Made by a program: the position numbers and the translations under genes. The notes beneath the pieces were generated by a model that saw nothing but the letters and a program-made list of their open reading frames with translations, was not told the origin of the DNA and ran no database searches. Shown piece after piece: positions 25,276 to 33,078 of a DNA stretch of 64,000 nucleotides; positions within the stretch are counted from its first letter, which is position 1, and the number at the start of each line of letters is the position of its first letter. Source of the DNA: Mucilaginibacter robiniae (GTDB lineage Bacteria > Bacteroidota > Bacteroidia > Sphingobacteriales > Sphingobacteriaceae). The DNA lies in contig NZ_CP051682.1 in the NCBI RefSeq assembly GCF_012849215.1, positions 1,798,001-1,862,000 of the forward strand, written 5' to 3'.

Positions 25276-25530
25276 ATGAAAAAGCTGGCTTACATTTCAC
25301 TAATAATTGCGGCTACTGCTTTGAGTGCCTGCAATGGAGCAACCAATAAAACAGGCGGTGCCGCGCGCGATTCCAGCGCCAGTCATGGCAACTCGGGGCC
25401 GACTGATTCATCCATTGGCACCGGTACTGGAGCACCTGCAGGTACATCTACCGGTGGCACAGATACCAGCACTACCGGCGGTGGCGTAGCTAACCCAACC
25501 GTTGATTCAGGCAAGCGCAGCAATCCTTAA
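25276..25530 (+). CDS. Small Gly/Thr/Ser-rich lipoprotein
   Basis: 84 residues: signal MKKLAYISLIIAATALSAC with Cys19, then a low-complexity tail of Gly, Thr, Ser and Asp (GTGTGAPAGTSTGGTDTS) ending in DSGKRSNP. No fold is expected; it is a short membrane-tethered flexible protein of a type abundant in Bacteroidota. The next small gene at 25594 has the same design and a nearly identical signal peptide, so the two are probably paralogous. Function unknown. Confidence 0.7.
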   Translation: MKKLAYISLIIAATALSACNGATNKTGGAARDSSASHGNSGPTDSSIGTGTGAPAGTSTGGTDTSTTGGGVANPTVDSGKRSNP

Positions 25531-25593
25531 ACATTTAATATTTTAAACTATTAGTTTATCATAACGTTGCTTCAATAACAAAAACAACTCGTT

Positions 25594-25794
25594 ATGAAAA
25601 AATTAGCATTCATTTTATTGGCAGCCGCTGGCGTAAGTTTAGCCTCTTGCAAAGGGAACAACACTTCGCAAGGTGCCGGCACTGGCGATTCAGCTACGGT
25701 GTCTGATTCCAGTATGAAAAACCTTGACCCATCCGGTACGGGTGTGAAAGCTGATGGTACGGCTACTGGCTTAAGCGATACCACTAAGAAATAG
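25594..25794 (+). CDS. Very small Ser/Thr/Gly-rich lipoprotein
   Basis: 66 residues: signal MKKLAFILLAAAGVSLASC with Cys19, then a flexible tail with GTGDSATVSDSSMKNLDPSG and a terminal DTTKK. It resembles the 84-residue product just upstream (same MKKLA start, Cys19, DSS and GTG motifs). The 63-base gap between them suggests a common transcript, closed by the terminator at 25841. The function is unknown. Confidence 0.7.
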   Translation: MKKLAFILLAAAGVSLASCKGNNTSQGAGTGDSATVSDSSMKNLDPSGTGVKADGTATGLSDTTKK

Positions 25795-25840
25795 TTTTAT
25801 AGTTAGTTCTTAACTGTGACTGCCAATTACTTGGTAGTTA

Positions 25841-25880
25841 AAAAGAAAACCTTTCCTGCTTCCGGAAAGGTTTTCTTTTT
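25841..25880 (+). terminator. Intrinsic terminator of the small lipoprotein pair
   Basis: AAAGAAAACCTTTCC pairs with GGAAAGGTTTTCTTT as a perfect 15-bp stem around a 7-base loop, running into a T tract. It lies about 45 bases after the stop at 25794. Confidence 0.9.
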
Positions 25881-25976
25881 TATAATTTTCATCTAAAGCT
25901 CAGATTATGCCCATGCTTTAAAATAAATTAGCATTCCTGAAAAATCCTGCTTTATTTTGCTAAATATTTTATCAAT

Positions 25977-27353
25977 ATGAGTATAGGCATTTTGGTTATA
26001 GCGGTGGTGATTTTGTTAGTAGCCGTATTCTTGTTTGTAAATAAACCTAAAAGCGGCGTAGGTACCCCATCTATTGATGAATTTAATCAGTTAAAAACCG
26101 AGAACGAGCAACTGCAAATTAAACTTAGCGTAGCCGAAGAAAAGGTTAAAAGTGCCTATGCCGAAAAAGAAAGCATTACTCAACTACTGAAAGAAGAAAA
26201 ACATAAACTAGAAGACCAGCTAGTTTTTGAGCGTCAGGAGCTGGCCGAAGCTAACCAGGATTTGCAAAGCACTCGCTCATACTACCAGGCACAGCAGGAA
26301 AAGCTACAGGAACAAAAGGCTGAGATCGAGCAAACCCGTCAGCATTTTCAGCGTGAGTTTGAAAACGTAGCTGAAAAGTTGCTGAAAGAAAAGTCGCGCG
26401 AGTTCCTGGATGTGAATAAAACCAATCTTGACCACATTCTAAATCCATTAAAAGAAAACATCAAGGCATTTGAGGACAAAGTAGAAAAGGTATACAACAT
26501 GGAAGCTGCCGACCGTAACCAGTTGAAAGGCGCCATTACTCAATTAATGGACTTGAACAAGCAAATTAGCAGCGAAGCGCAAAACTTGACTAAAGCGCTA
26601 AAAGGCGATACTAAAAAGCAAGGTAACTGGGGCGAGTTCATTTTGGAAAAAGTATTGGAGCGTTCAGGTTTGCAGCGCGACCGTGAGTACCGGATACAGG
26701 CTAGCTACCAGGCACATGATGGCAACCGCTTTCAGCCCGATGTGGTGATTGATTTGCCGGATGATAAACACTTGATTATTGACTCGAAAGTATCCTTGAT
26801 TGCTTATGAGCGTTTAGTGAACTGCGAAACGGAAGATGAGCGTCGCTTACATGCTAAAGCTCACGTAGAATCATTACGTAGTCATGTGCAAGGTTTATCA
26901 GCTAAAAACTACCACGATTTACAGAAAATTAATTCGCCCGATTTTGTACTGCTATTTGTGCCTATTGAATCATCGTTCAGTTTTGCAGTACAGTTAGACG
27001 CCGATTTATTTAATGATGCCTGGGATAAGCGTGTGGTAATTGTAAGCCCTTCAACCTTGCTGGCTACCCTGCGCACCATTGCTAGTATGTGGAAGCAAGA
27101 ACGCCAAAACCGCAACGTAATGGAAATAGCCCGTCTGAGTGGTGAAATGTACAACAAGTTTGCCGGCTTTATGGAAGATATGGAAGGCATTCAAAGAAGC
27201 TTAAAACAAAGCCAGGATGCGTACGATAAAGCGATGAATAAATTAAGTGATGGTCGGGGTAACTTGCTGGTTACTGCCGAAAAAATTAAAAAGCTGGGCG
27301 CCAAAACCAACAAGCAGATTGACCAACGCTATTTAAATGAGGAGCAGGATTGA
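25977..27353 (+). CDS. rmuC: DNA recombination protein RmuC
   Basis: 458 residues. A single N-terminal membrane anchor (about 4-22, GILVIAVVILLVAVFLFV) is followed by a long coiled coil (about 35-130, Glu/Lys/Gln-rich). The RmuC nuclease-like domain (about 150-440) has TKKQGNWGEFILEKVLERSG, RFQPDVVIDLPDDKHLIIDS and KVSLIAYERLV, with the conserved Asp/Glu/Lys cluster, then SPSTLLATLRTIASMWKQE. RmuC limits inversions at short inverted repeats in E. coli. It is transcribed alone; the downstream gap holds a long hairpin. This is notable because RmuC acts on such structures, but a link is speculation. Confidence 0.95.
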   Translation: MSIGILVIAVVILLVAVFLFVNKPKSGVGTPSIDEFNQLKTENEQLQIKLSVAEEKVKSAYAEKESITQLLKEEKHKLEDQLVFERQELAEANQDLQSTRSYYQAQQEKLQEQKAEIEQTRQHFQREFENVAEKLLKEKSREFLDVNKTNLDHILNPLKENIKAFEDKVEKVYNMEAADRNQLKGAITQLMDLNKQISSEAQNLTKALKGDTKKQGNWGEFILEKVLERSGLQRDREYRIQASYQAHDGNRFQPDVVIDLPDDKHLIIDSKVSLIAYERLVNCETEDERRLHAKAHVESLRSHVQGLSAKNYHDLQKINSPDFVLLFVPIESSFSFAVQLDADLFNDAWDKRVVIVSPSTLLATLRTIASMWKQERQNRNVMEIARLSGEMYNKFAGFMEDMEGIQRSLKQSQDAYDKAMNKLSDGRGNLLVTAEKIKKLGAKTNKQIDQRYLNEEQD

Positions 27354-27399
27354 GTAGAGAATCAATTATTTCAATAAGCAATAGTATTATTTTTAAAAG

Positions 27400-27476
27400 A
27401 ATGGTTTAGTGTTTCACAGGTGTTACATGTTTCAGTGTGTAACACCTGTAACACCATGAAACACTGTCAAACCATT
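27400..27476. repeat. Long interrupted palindrome downstream of rmuC
   Basis: Three nested paired blocks: AATGGTTT (27400-27407) with AAACCATT (27469-27476), AGTGTTTCA with TGAAACACT, and AGGTGTTACA with TGTAACACCT, around a 10-base loop. That is 27 base pairs in all. The right arm carries a three-base bulge (GTC) and a 9-base tandem duplication (TGTAACACC twice, 27438-27455) that interrupts an otherwise near-perfect hairpin. A weak hairpin CAGTG / CACTG with TTTT follows at 27479-27496 and could terminate rmuC. Confidence 0.7.
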
Positions 27477-27628
27477 GGCAGTGGTGGCACTGTTTTGTCA
27501 GTAAGCTATAAATACAAGTAGTATCATGTCGCCCTCTAACAAAGTACTAAAAAGTTAAAAAATATGTTTGTAAGTTTAGAGCAAGAATTGCTGAAAACAT
27601 GTTTTAGCTATTTTAAGATGTATAAATC

Positions 27629-27766
27629 ATGAAACGCAAACTAACCGCAGCTGCATTAAGCCTTATTTTAACCACCTTACTCAATAGTTGCTTTCTACGG
27701 CATGATTCTCGTGGACTCAGAGCCGACCGTGGCCGGCATTATCCGCATGATGAGCCAAAGCAGTAG
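27629..27766 (+). CDS. Tiny lipoprotein (45 residues)
   Basis: An ATG at 27629 opens a 45-codon frame ending in TAG at 27764-27766. The translation starts MKRKLTAAALSLILTTLLNSC, a well-formed lipoprotein signal with Cys21, followed by a short basic tail rich in Arg and His (FLRHDSRGLRADRGRHYPHD, then EPKQ). The signal quality is the main evidence; length alone would not support it. It fills the gap between rmuC and fumC. Function unknown. Confidence 0.55.
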   Translation: MKRKLTAAALSLILTTLLNSCFLRHDSRGLRADRGRHYPHDEPKQ

Positions 27767-27868
27767 TATTAAACGCGCAGTGATGCGCGTGCTATCCATA
27801 CTCGATATTTGTTAGTTTTGCACTAACACAATATTAAATATCAGGCACTCGCTAGTCCTGCTAAAATC

Positions 27869-27903
27869 TCTTAGTTCTTGCCTCTTATTTCTTGGTTCTA
27901 TTC
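27869..27903 (+). repeat. Heptanucleotide tandem repeat, copy 2
   Basis: Five in-phase 7-base units (TCTTAGT, TCTTGCC, TCTTATT, TCTTGGT, TCTATTC), the same family as 9986-10020. The array ends two bases before the -7 box of fumC, so it occupies the place where the -33 region would be. Confidence 0.75.
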
Positions 27904-27905
27904 CC

Positions 27906-27913
27906 TAACTTTG
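27906..27913 (+). promoter_or_regulatory. Candidate -7 box of fumC
   Basis: TAACTTTG matches TAnnTTTG and lies 25 bases before the fumC ATG. No TTG stands at 19-21 bases upstream; that position is inside the heptad repeat, whose TTG trinucleotides recur every 7 bases. Confidence 0.4.
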
Positions 27914-27938
27914 CGGCTGCAAAAAACACATCAAACGT

Positions 27939-29336
27939 ATGAGTTTCAGAACCGAGTATGACACCATGGGCGCGGTACAGGTACCGGCCGATAAATACTG
28001 GGGCGCACAAACCGAGCGCTCTCGTAACAACTTCAAAATTGGCCCTGAGGCTTCTATGCCAAAGGAAATTATTGCCGCTTTTGCTTACTTGAAAAAAGCA
28101 GCCGCTTACACCAACACCGATTTAGGCGTACTGCCTGCCGAAAAACGCGACTTGATTGCTCAGGTATGTGACGAAATTTTAGCTGGTACACTGGATAGTG
28201 AATTTCCATTGGTTATCTGGCAAACCGGTTCGGGCACGCAATCAAACATGAACGTAAATGAAGTGGTATCTAACCGTTCTCATGTATTGCAAGGTAACCC
28301 ATTGGGCGAAGGCAAACCTTTCATCCACCCGAATGATGATGTGAACAAATCACAATCTTCAAACGATACCTATCCAACGGCTATGCACATTGCGGCTTAC
28401 AAAATCCTGGTGGATGTAACTATCCCTGGTGTAGAAAAGCTGCGCGATTCATTGAAAAGAAAATCAGAAGCCTTTAAAGACGTGGTTAAAATTGGCCGTA
28501 CCCACCTGATGGATGCTACACCATTAACCTTAGGTCAGGAGTTTTCAGGCTATGTATCACAGCTGGATCATGGTTTGCGTGCACTGCGCAACACCCTGGC
28601 TCACCTTTCTGAGCTGGCTTTAGGTGGTACTGCTGTAGGTACCGGCATTAACACCCCTAAAGGTTATGATGTTAAAGTAGCCGAATACATTGCACAGTTC
28701 ACTGGCTTACCATTCATCACTGCCGAAAATAAATTTGAAGCGTTAGCTGCACACGATGCCATTGTAGAAAGCCACGGTGCTCTAAAACAAATTGCTGTAT
28801 CCCTGATGAAGATTGCTAACGATATTCGGATGCTGGCTTCTGGTCCGCGTTCAGGTATTGGCGAAATTCATATACCGGATAACGAACCAGGTTCATCTAT
28901 TATGCCGGGTAAAGTTAACCCAACCCAAAATGAGGCCGTTACTATGGTTGCAGCACAGGTAATGGGTAATGATGTAGCTATAGCCGTAGGCGGCTCAAAT
29001 GGTCATTATGAACTAAATGTATTTAAACCAGTAATGGCAGCTAACTTCCTGCAATCTGCCCGTTTAATTGGCGATGCTTGTGTATCGTTCACTGAACATT
29101 GTTCAGATGGTATTGAGCCTAACTATGATGGTATCAAAAAGCACCTGGAAAACTCTTTGATGCTGGTAACTGCCCTGAACCCGCATATTGGTTACGAGAA
29201 CGCTGCCAAAATTGCTAAAAAAGCACTGAAAGAAAACAAATCATTGCGTGAAGCCGCTATTGAACTGGAACTGTTAACCAACGAGCAGTTCGATCAGTGG
29301 GTACGCCCTGAAGATATGATTGGAAGTTTAAAATAG
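27939..29336 (+). CDS. fumC: Class II fumarate hydratase
   Basis: 465 residues, typical for the iron-independent homotetrameric fumarase. The fumarase/aspartase signature [13 protein letters not shown] lies near 317-329. Also visible are [18 protein letters not shown] (substrate loop), [20 protein letters not shown], and [20 protein letters not shown] with the catalytic His. It interconverts fumarate and malate in the TCA cycle in the cytosol. An intrinsic terminator follows directly, so the lipoprotein downstream is probably expressed separately. Confidence 0.97.
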   Translation: MSFRTEYDTMGAVQVPADKYWGAQTERSRNNFKIGPEASMPKEIIAAFAYLKKAAAYTNTDLGVLPAEKRDLIAQVCDEILAGTLDSEFPLVIWQTGSGTQSNMNVNEVVSNRSHVLQGNPLGEGKPFIHPNDDVNKSQSSNDTYPTAMHIAAYKILVDVTIPGVEKLRDSLKRKSEAFKDVVKIGRTHLMDATPLTLGQEFSGYVSQLDHGLRALRNTLAHLSELALGGTAVGTGINTPKGYDVKVAEYIAQFTGLPFITAENKFEALAAHDAIVESHGALKQIAVSLMKIANDIRMLASGPRSGIGEIHIPDNEPGSSIMPGKVNPTQNEAVTMVAAQVMGNDVAIAVGGSNGHYELNVFKPVMAANFLQSARLIGDACVSFTEHCSDGIEPNYDGIKKHLENSLMLVTALNPHIGYENAAKIAKKALKENKSLREAAIELELLTNEQFDQWVRPEDMIGSLK

Positions 29337-29354
29337 TAAACCACTCCTCCCTAA

Positions 29355-29380
29355 CCCTCCCCAACTGGGGAGGGCTTTTT
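29355..29380 (+). terminator. Intrinsic terminator of fumC
   Basis: CCCTCCCC / GGGGAGGG, a perfect 8-bp GC-rich stem with loop AACT, followed by CTTTTT. It ends seven bases before the next ATG. Confidence 0.9.
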
Positions 29381-29386
29381 ATTTAT

Positions 29387-29914
29387 ATGCTGTATAACTT
29401 TCGTACTTGTTTTCTTAATTTCTGGCTTCTGGCTTTTGCCGCTATGTGTGCGGCACTCTCTTCATGTCATCCCAACGCCAGCATACAAGAACCAGGACAA
29501 GCCTACTTACAAGGCGAGTGGCAACAGCAAAAAGAAGCTATACATCAAAAGCTGATTACTTATTCGCTTTACCATCTTAAATTCAGCTGCGATTCATTTT
29601 ATGTACAAATGCAATCGTTCAGCCATGTAAACTCTGGTGCTGATACCTGTATGCGCAGCGGCCACTGGGTAGAGTATGCCAAAGGCGTGTACTATCAGCA
29701 AAATGACACCTTACGCCTGAAAGGCTATTTTACTACCGCCAACAACAGCTTAAAAAGACAAGGTGGCTGTTTCCGTTCGGGCATCTATGATGAAGTTTTT
29801 AAAGTTGGCTCCAAAACTGATTCTGCCTTACAATTAACCAGCACATCTAACGTTGTACCTATTCATTTACAATTGATTAAACGGGCTACATGCCATCCCA
29901 AACCCCTACAATAA
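29387..29914 (+). CDS. Hypothetical lipoprotein
   Basis: 175 residues with an N-terminal hydrophobic stretch and Cys27 in ALSSC. The mature part is beta-rich with YLQGEWQQQKEAIHQKLITY, FSCDSFYVQMQSFSHV, MRSGHWVEYAKGVYYQQNDT and LRLKGYF, reminiscent of lipocalin-like lipoproteins. No family is recognised with confidence. The stop overlaps the start of the S1/P1 nuclease by one base (TAATG), so the two are translationally coupled. Confidence 0.75.
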   Translation: MLYNFRTCFLNFWLLAFAAMCAALSSCHPNASIQEPGQAYLQGEWQQQKEAIHQKLITYSLYHLKFSCDSFYVQMQSFSHVNSGADTCMRSGHWVEYAKGVYYQQNDTLRLKGYFTTANNSLKRQGGCFRSGIYDEVFKVGSKTDSALQLTSTSNVVPIHLQLIKRATCHPKPLQ

Positions 29915-30702
29915 TGAACTTTTTTAAAAAAATGCTCGTTGGTGCAGCCTTGTTGTATGCGCCCCTGCACAGCATGGCTTGGGGAACCCAGGGCCACCGT
30001 ATATCCGGTCAGATTGCCGATAGTTATTTAACCCCGAAAGCCCGTGCGGCTGTAAAAGCTATTCTGGGCTATGAATCTATCGCCATGACCAGCAACTGGG
30101 CTGATTTTATTAAATCTGACCCGAACTATAGCTATTTATCATCCTGGCATTATATTGATTTTGACAAGCCTTATACCTATCCTGAAATGCAGGCTTTCCT
30201 GAAACAGGATACCAGTGTAGATGCTTATACCAAGCTGAACTTTTTAATGGCTGAACTAAAAAAGAAAAATCAGCCTCAAGAAAAAAAGCTGCTTTATCTG
30301 CGTATGCTGATTCACATTACCGAAGACATTCATCAGCCTATGCACACTGCCCATACGCAGGATAAAGGCGGTAACGATATTAAAGTAAACTGGGCTGGCG
30401 AACCTACCAACCTGCATGCGGTTTGGGATAGTAAACTTATTGATGCACAGCAATTAAGCTATACCGAATATGCCGCGGCTATTAACCACACTACAGCCGC
30501 ACAACGCGCTGAATGGCAAAAAGAGCCCATCAGCAAATGGCTGTTTGAGTCAAGCCAGATTTCAGAGAAAATTTATGCTGACGTTAGGCCTGATGAAAAT
30601 TTGGGCTTCCGTTACACTTTCAAATATTTAGCAGTCGTAAACCAACAGCTCCTGAAAGCAGGCGTACATTTAGCCGGTTTGCTGAACCAGATTTTTGGAT
30701 AA
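29914..30702 (+). CDS. S1/P1 family nuclease
   Basis: 262 residues from the ATG at 29914, which overlaps the previous stop; an upstream in-frame ATG at 29890 would lie inside the previous gene and spoils the signal peptide. After signal cleavage (LHSMA) the mature protein begins WGTQGHRISGQIA, where the N-terminal Trp and His are zinc ligands in this family. Further ligands are seen in SNWADFIK, SSWHYIDFD, HITEDIHQPMHTAH and TNLHAVWDS. It is a trinuclear-zinc phosphodiesterase degrading single-stranded DNA/RNA, here periplasmic, likely for nucleotide scavenging. It is coupled to the lipoprotein upstream. Confidence 0.93.
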   Translation: MNFFKKMLVGAALLYAPLHSMAWGTQGHRISGQIADSYLTPKARAAVKAILGYESIAMTSNWADFIKSDPNYSYLSSWHYIDFDKPYTYPEMQAFLKQDTSVDAYTKLNFLMAELKKKNQPQEKKLLYLRMLIHITEDIHQPMHTAHTQDKGGNDIKVNWAGEPTNLHAVWDSKLIDAQQLSYTEYAAAINHTTAAQRAEWQKEPISKWLFESSQISEKIYADVRPDENLGFRYTFKYLAVVNQQLLKAGVHLAGLLNQIFG

Positions 30703-30714
30703 TACTTTTAGAAA

Positions 30715-30795
30715 CCGGAGGTGTAAGGTTCAGGACGGAAGATACCAGACAGTGTCAGATAACGGTCCTCAATCCTTTTTTCTCCGGCCTTTTTA
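30715..30795 (+). terminator. Structured 3' RNA ending in an intrinsic terminator
   Basis: Nested pairs CCGGAG (30715-30720) / CTCCGG (30782-30787), AAGG (30725-30728) / CCTT (30774-30777) and AGGAC (30732-30736) / GTCCT (30765-30769) enclose a 28-base apical region. The outer stem runs into CCTTTTTATTT. It lies between the S1/P1 nuclease stop and the tyrosine phosphatase ATG. It can terminate the first and may also be a small RNA or leader for the second. It does not match a riboswitch class I know. Confidence 0.5.
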
Positions 30796-30809
30796 TTTAA
30801 TGAACAATC

Positions 30810-31247
30810 ATGAAAATATTAATGGTTTGCCTGGGTAATATATGCCGTTCGCCGCTGGCCGAAGGCATTATGCAGCACCTGGCTGATGAACAAGGCTTAA
30901 ACTGGCAAATTGATTCGGCCGGAACGGGCAACTGGCACATTGGTGAAGGGCCAGACCATCGTTCGGTCAGAACAGCCCGGCAGTTTGGCATTGATATCAG
31001 CAAACAGGTATGCCGTCAATTCAAACCTGGCGATTTCGACAACTTCGACCTGATTTTGGTAATGGATAAAAACAACTTGACCGATGTTTTAGCTCAAGCC
31101 CGTACCGAGCAGGACGCTGCCAAAGTAAAGCTACTGCTTACCGATAAAGAAGTGCCCGACCCTTATTACGACAACACCCAGTTTGAACCTGTGTTTAAGT
31201 TGATTGAAGGTGGTTGTAAGGATATCATACACGAGTACAGCGAGTAA
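30810..31247 (+). CDS. Low-molecular-weight protein tyrosine phosphatase
   Basis: 145 residues. The catalytic loop CLGNICRS (C7-x5-R13) opens the protein, and the general-acid motif DPYYD follows near residue 116. SAGTGNWHIGEGPD and FDLILVMDKNN complete the LMW-PTP fold. Such enzymes dephosphorylate tyrosine kinases of capsule/exopolysaccharide export or small phosphoproteins; some act as arsenate reductases. No kinase is nearby. It starts 14 bases after the structured terminator and is followed by hisS after 50 bases with a promoter of its own. Confidence 0.93.
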   Translation: MKILMVCLGNICRSPLAEGIMQHLADEQGLNWQIDSAGTGNWHIGEGPDHRSVRTARQFGIDISKQVCRQFKPGDFDNFDLILVMDKNNLTDVLAQARTEQDAAKVKLLLTDKEVPDPYYDNTQFEPVFKLIEGGCKDIIHEYSE

Positions 31248-31286
31248 GCAAGTCTTACTTCGCTGTTCTGGTTTTACAGATTTGAT

Positions 31287-31294
31287 TACCTTTG
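31287..31294 (+). promoter_or_regulatory. Candidate -7 box of hisS
   Basis: TACCTTTG, an exact TAnnTTTG match, lies four bases before the hisS ATG. With transcription starting about seven bases beyond the box, the mRNA would be leaderless. The -33 element is weak (TTC, 19 bases upstream). Confidence 0.4.
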
Positions 31295-31298
31295 CGGC

Positions 31299-32672
31299 AT
31301 GGCATTGGTAAAACCCTCGGTACCTAAAGGCACGCGCGATTTCTCGCCCGCCGAAATGGTAAAACGCAACTATATATTTGATACAATAAAATCAGTTTTC
31401 CGCAAATATGGCTATCAGCAAATTGAAACGCCGACGATGGAAAACTCTTCAACCCTGATGGGTAAATATGGTGAGGAAGGCGATAAATTAATATTCCGGA
31501 TTTTAAATAGTGGAGATTATCTAGCCAAAGTTACTCCTGAACAACTAGCTGCCCGCAACTCGCAACTCACCGCCCAAATTTCCGAAAAAGCGCTGCGTTA
31601 CGACTTAACCGTTCCCTTTGCTCGCTATGTAGTACAGCACCAAAACGAAATTACGTTTCCTTTCAAGCGCTTTCAGGTACAACCTGTTTGGCGGGCTGAT
31701 AGGCCGCAAAAAGGGCGTTACCGCGAATTTTACCAATGCGATGCCGATGTGGTAGGTTCCGATTCTTTATTAAACGAAGCCGAATTTATCCTTATTTATG
31801 ACGAAGCCCTGAGCCGCTTAGGTTTACAGGACTTTACCATTAAAATTAACAACCGCAAAATACTATCGGGCATAGCCGAAATTATTGGCAAGCCGGAGCT
31901 AATTGTGGACATGACTGTAGCTATTGATAAGCTGGATAAAATTGGTTTAGATGGCGTAGTAGCCGAACTATTAACCAAAGGCTTTACCCAAGCTGATATT
32001 GACCAACTAGAGCCGGTTATTCTGTTGCAAGGTTCTAATGTCGAAAAGCTGGATCAACTGAAAGCGATCCTAGCTTCATCAGCCACAGGCTTGAAAGGCA
32101 TTGAAGAACTGGAAACCATTTTTACTTACCTGCAAAGCTTCACCTTACAAAAAGCTACCGTTGAGCTGGATATTACTTTAGCTCGTGGTTTAAACTACTA
32201 CACCGGCGCTATATTCGAGGTAAAAACCAACGAAGCATTGATGGGCAGTATTGGCGGTGGTGGCCGTTATGATGACCTGACCGGCATGTTCGGCTTGAAA
32301 GGCTTAACTGGTGCCGGCATATCTTTTGGGGCCGACCGTATTTATGATGTACTGGAAGAGCTAAAGCTATTCCCCGCAGCCAGCAATCAAACAACACAGG
32401 TGCTTATTTCTACTTTTGATAAAGAAGGTGAAGTGTTTGCATTACCACTGTTACAACAACTGCGTAATGCCAACATTAATGTCGAGCTTTATCCGGCTGG
32501 TGCTAAAATTAAAAAGCAGTTTGATTACGCCAATAACAAGAACATTCCTTACGTTGTTGTAATTGGTAGTGATGAAGTGCAAAGCGGTCAGCTTACTTTT
32601 AAAAACATGCAAACCGGCGACCAGCAAAAGCTATCACAAACCGATATTGTAAATCTTTTAAGCAACCAATAA
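31299..32672 (+). CDS. hisS: Histidyl-tRNA synthetase
   Basis: 457 residues. Class II motif 1 region ([29 protein letters not shown]), motif 2 ([19 protein letters not shown]) and motif 3 ([17 protein letters not shown]) are all present. The histidine-specific segments [19 protein letters not shown] and [14 protein letters not shown] follow the expected order. The C-terminal anticodon-binding domain (about 365-457) contains [11 protein letters not shown] and [13 protein letters not shown]. It charges tRNA-His. The N-terminal part is of the longer type common in Bacteroidota. Nothing unusual is seen. Confidence 0.97.
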   Translation: MALVKPSVPKGTRDFSPAEMVKRNYIFDTIKSVFRKYGYQQIETPTMENSSTLMGKYGEEGDKLIFRILNSGDYLAKVTPEQLAARNSQLTAQISEKALRYDLTVPFARYVVQHQNEITFPFKRFQVQPVWRADRPQKGRYREFYQCDADVVGSDSLLNEAEFILIYDEALSRLGLQDFTIKINNRKILSGIAEIIGKPELIVDMTVAIDKLDKIGLDGVVAELLTKGFTQADIDQLEPVILLQGSNVEKLDQLKAILASSATGLKGIEELETIFTYLQSFTLQKATVELDITLARGLNYYTGAIFEVKTNEALMGSIGGGGRYDDLTGMFGLKGLTGAGISFGADRIYDVLEELKLFPAASNQTTQVLISTFDKEGEVFALPLLQQLRNANINVELYPAGAKIKKQFDYANNKNIPYVVVIGSDEVQSGQLTFKNMQTGDQQKLSQTDIVNLLSNQ

Positions 32673-32693
32673 TTTTAACAGTTTGCCATCTTG

Positions 32694-32728
32694 TCTTAAT
32701 TCCTGACTCTTGGTTCTTGATTCTAATA
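32694..32728 (+). repeat. Heptanucleotide tandem repeat, copy 3
   Basis: Five in-phase units (TCTTAAT, TCCTGAC, TCTTGGT, TCTTGAT, TCTAATA) filling most of the gap between hisS and the next gene, ending four bases before its ATG. Same family and orientation as the other three arrays. Confidence 0.75.
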
Positions 32729-32732
32729 TAAA

Positions 32733-33077
32733 ATGAAGCCTGCCGAAATTAATACCCGTTGGAAAGCTTTGCAGGAACGCATTGCCGAAAATTTTGATAC
32801 CGACTTACCGGATATCAAAGTTATGCTGTTTTTGATTGGCGTGCAGGAACTGGGGCAAGGGCCTAAAAAGTTCAGCAAGCGCCAAAAAGAAGAATTAATG
32901 CACATCGCCAATTGCAAGCTGTTCAGTCAAATGGGCTTTTATGAACTGGAAGGCGCCGATCAGGATGGCTGGCCGCATTGGAAACTGGTTAAACCTATTC
33001 CCAGCTATACTTTACTGGAGCAGGAAATGGTGATGAAATCGCTTATTATTACTTATTTTGACGAGCTGGAAGGCTGA
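32733..33077 (+). CDS. Conserved hypothetical cytosolic protein
   Basis: 114 residues, no signal or membrane segment. The protein is largely helical with MLFLIGVQELGQGPKKFSKR, HIANCKLFSQMGFYELEGAD and DGWPHWKLVKPIPSYTLLEQ, and ends VMKSLIITYFDELEG. The pattern looks like a conserved Bacteroidota protein of unknown function; no catalytic motif is visible. It is followed one base later by the cyclophilin gene, so they form a two-gene unit. The heptad repeat occupies its upstream region, leaving little room for a promoter; read-through from hisS is possible. Confidence 0.75.
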   Translation: MKPAEINTRWKALQERIAENFDTDLPDIKVMLFLIGVQELGQGPKKFSKRQKEELMHIANCKLFSQMGFYELEGADQDGWPHWKLVKPIPSYTLLEQEMVMKSLIITYFDELEG

Positions 33078-33078
33078 T

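Noticed and set aside
30715..30795. SRP (4.5S) RNA gene
   Set aside because: TTCAGG followed by GGAA and CAG looked like the SRP apical domain, but the bases flanking GGAA do not form the required closing helix and the symmetric-loop bases are not in place. Kept only as an unnamed structured RNA/terminator.
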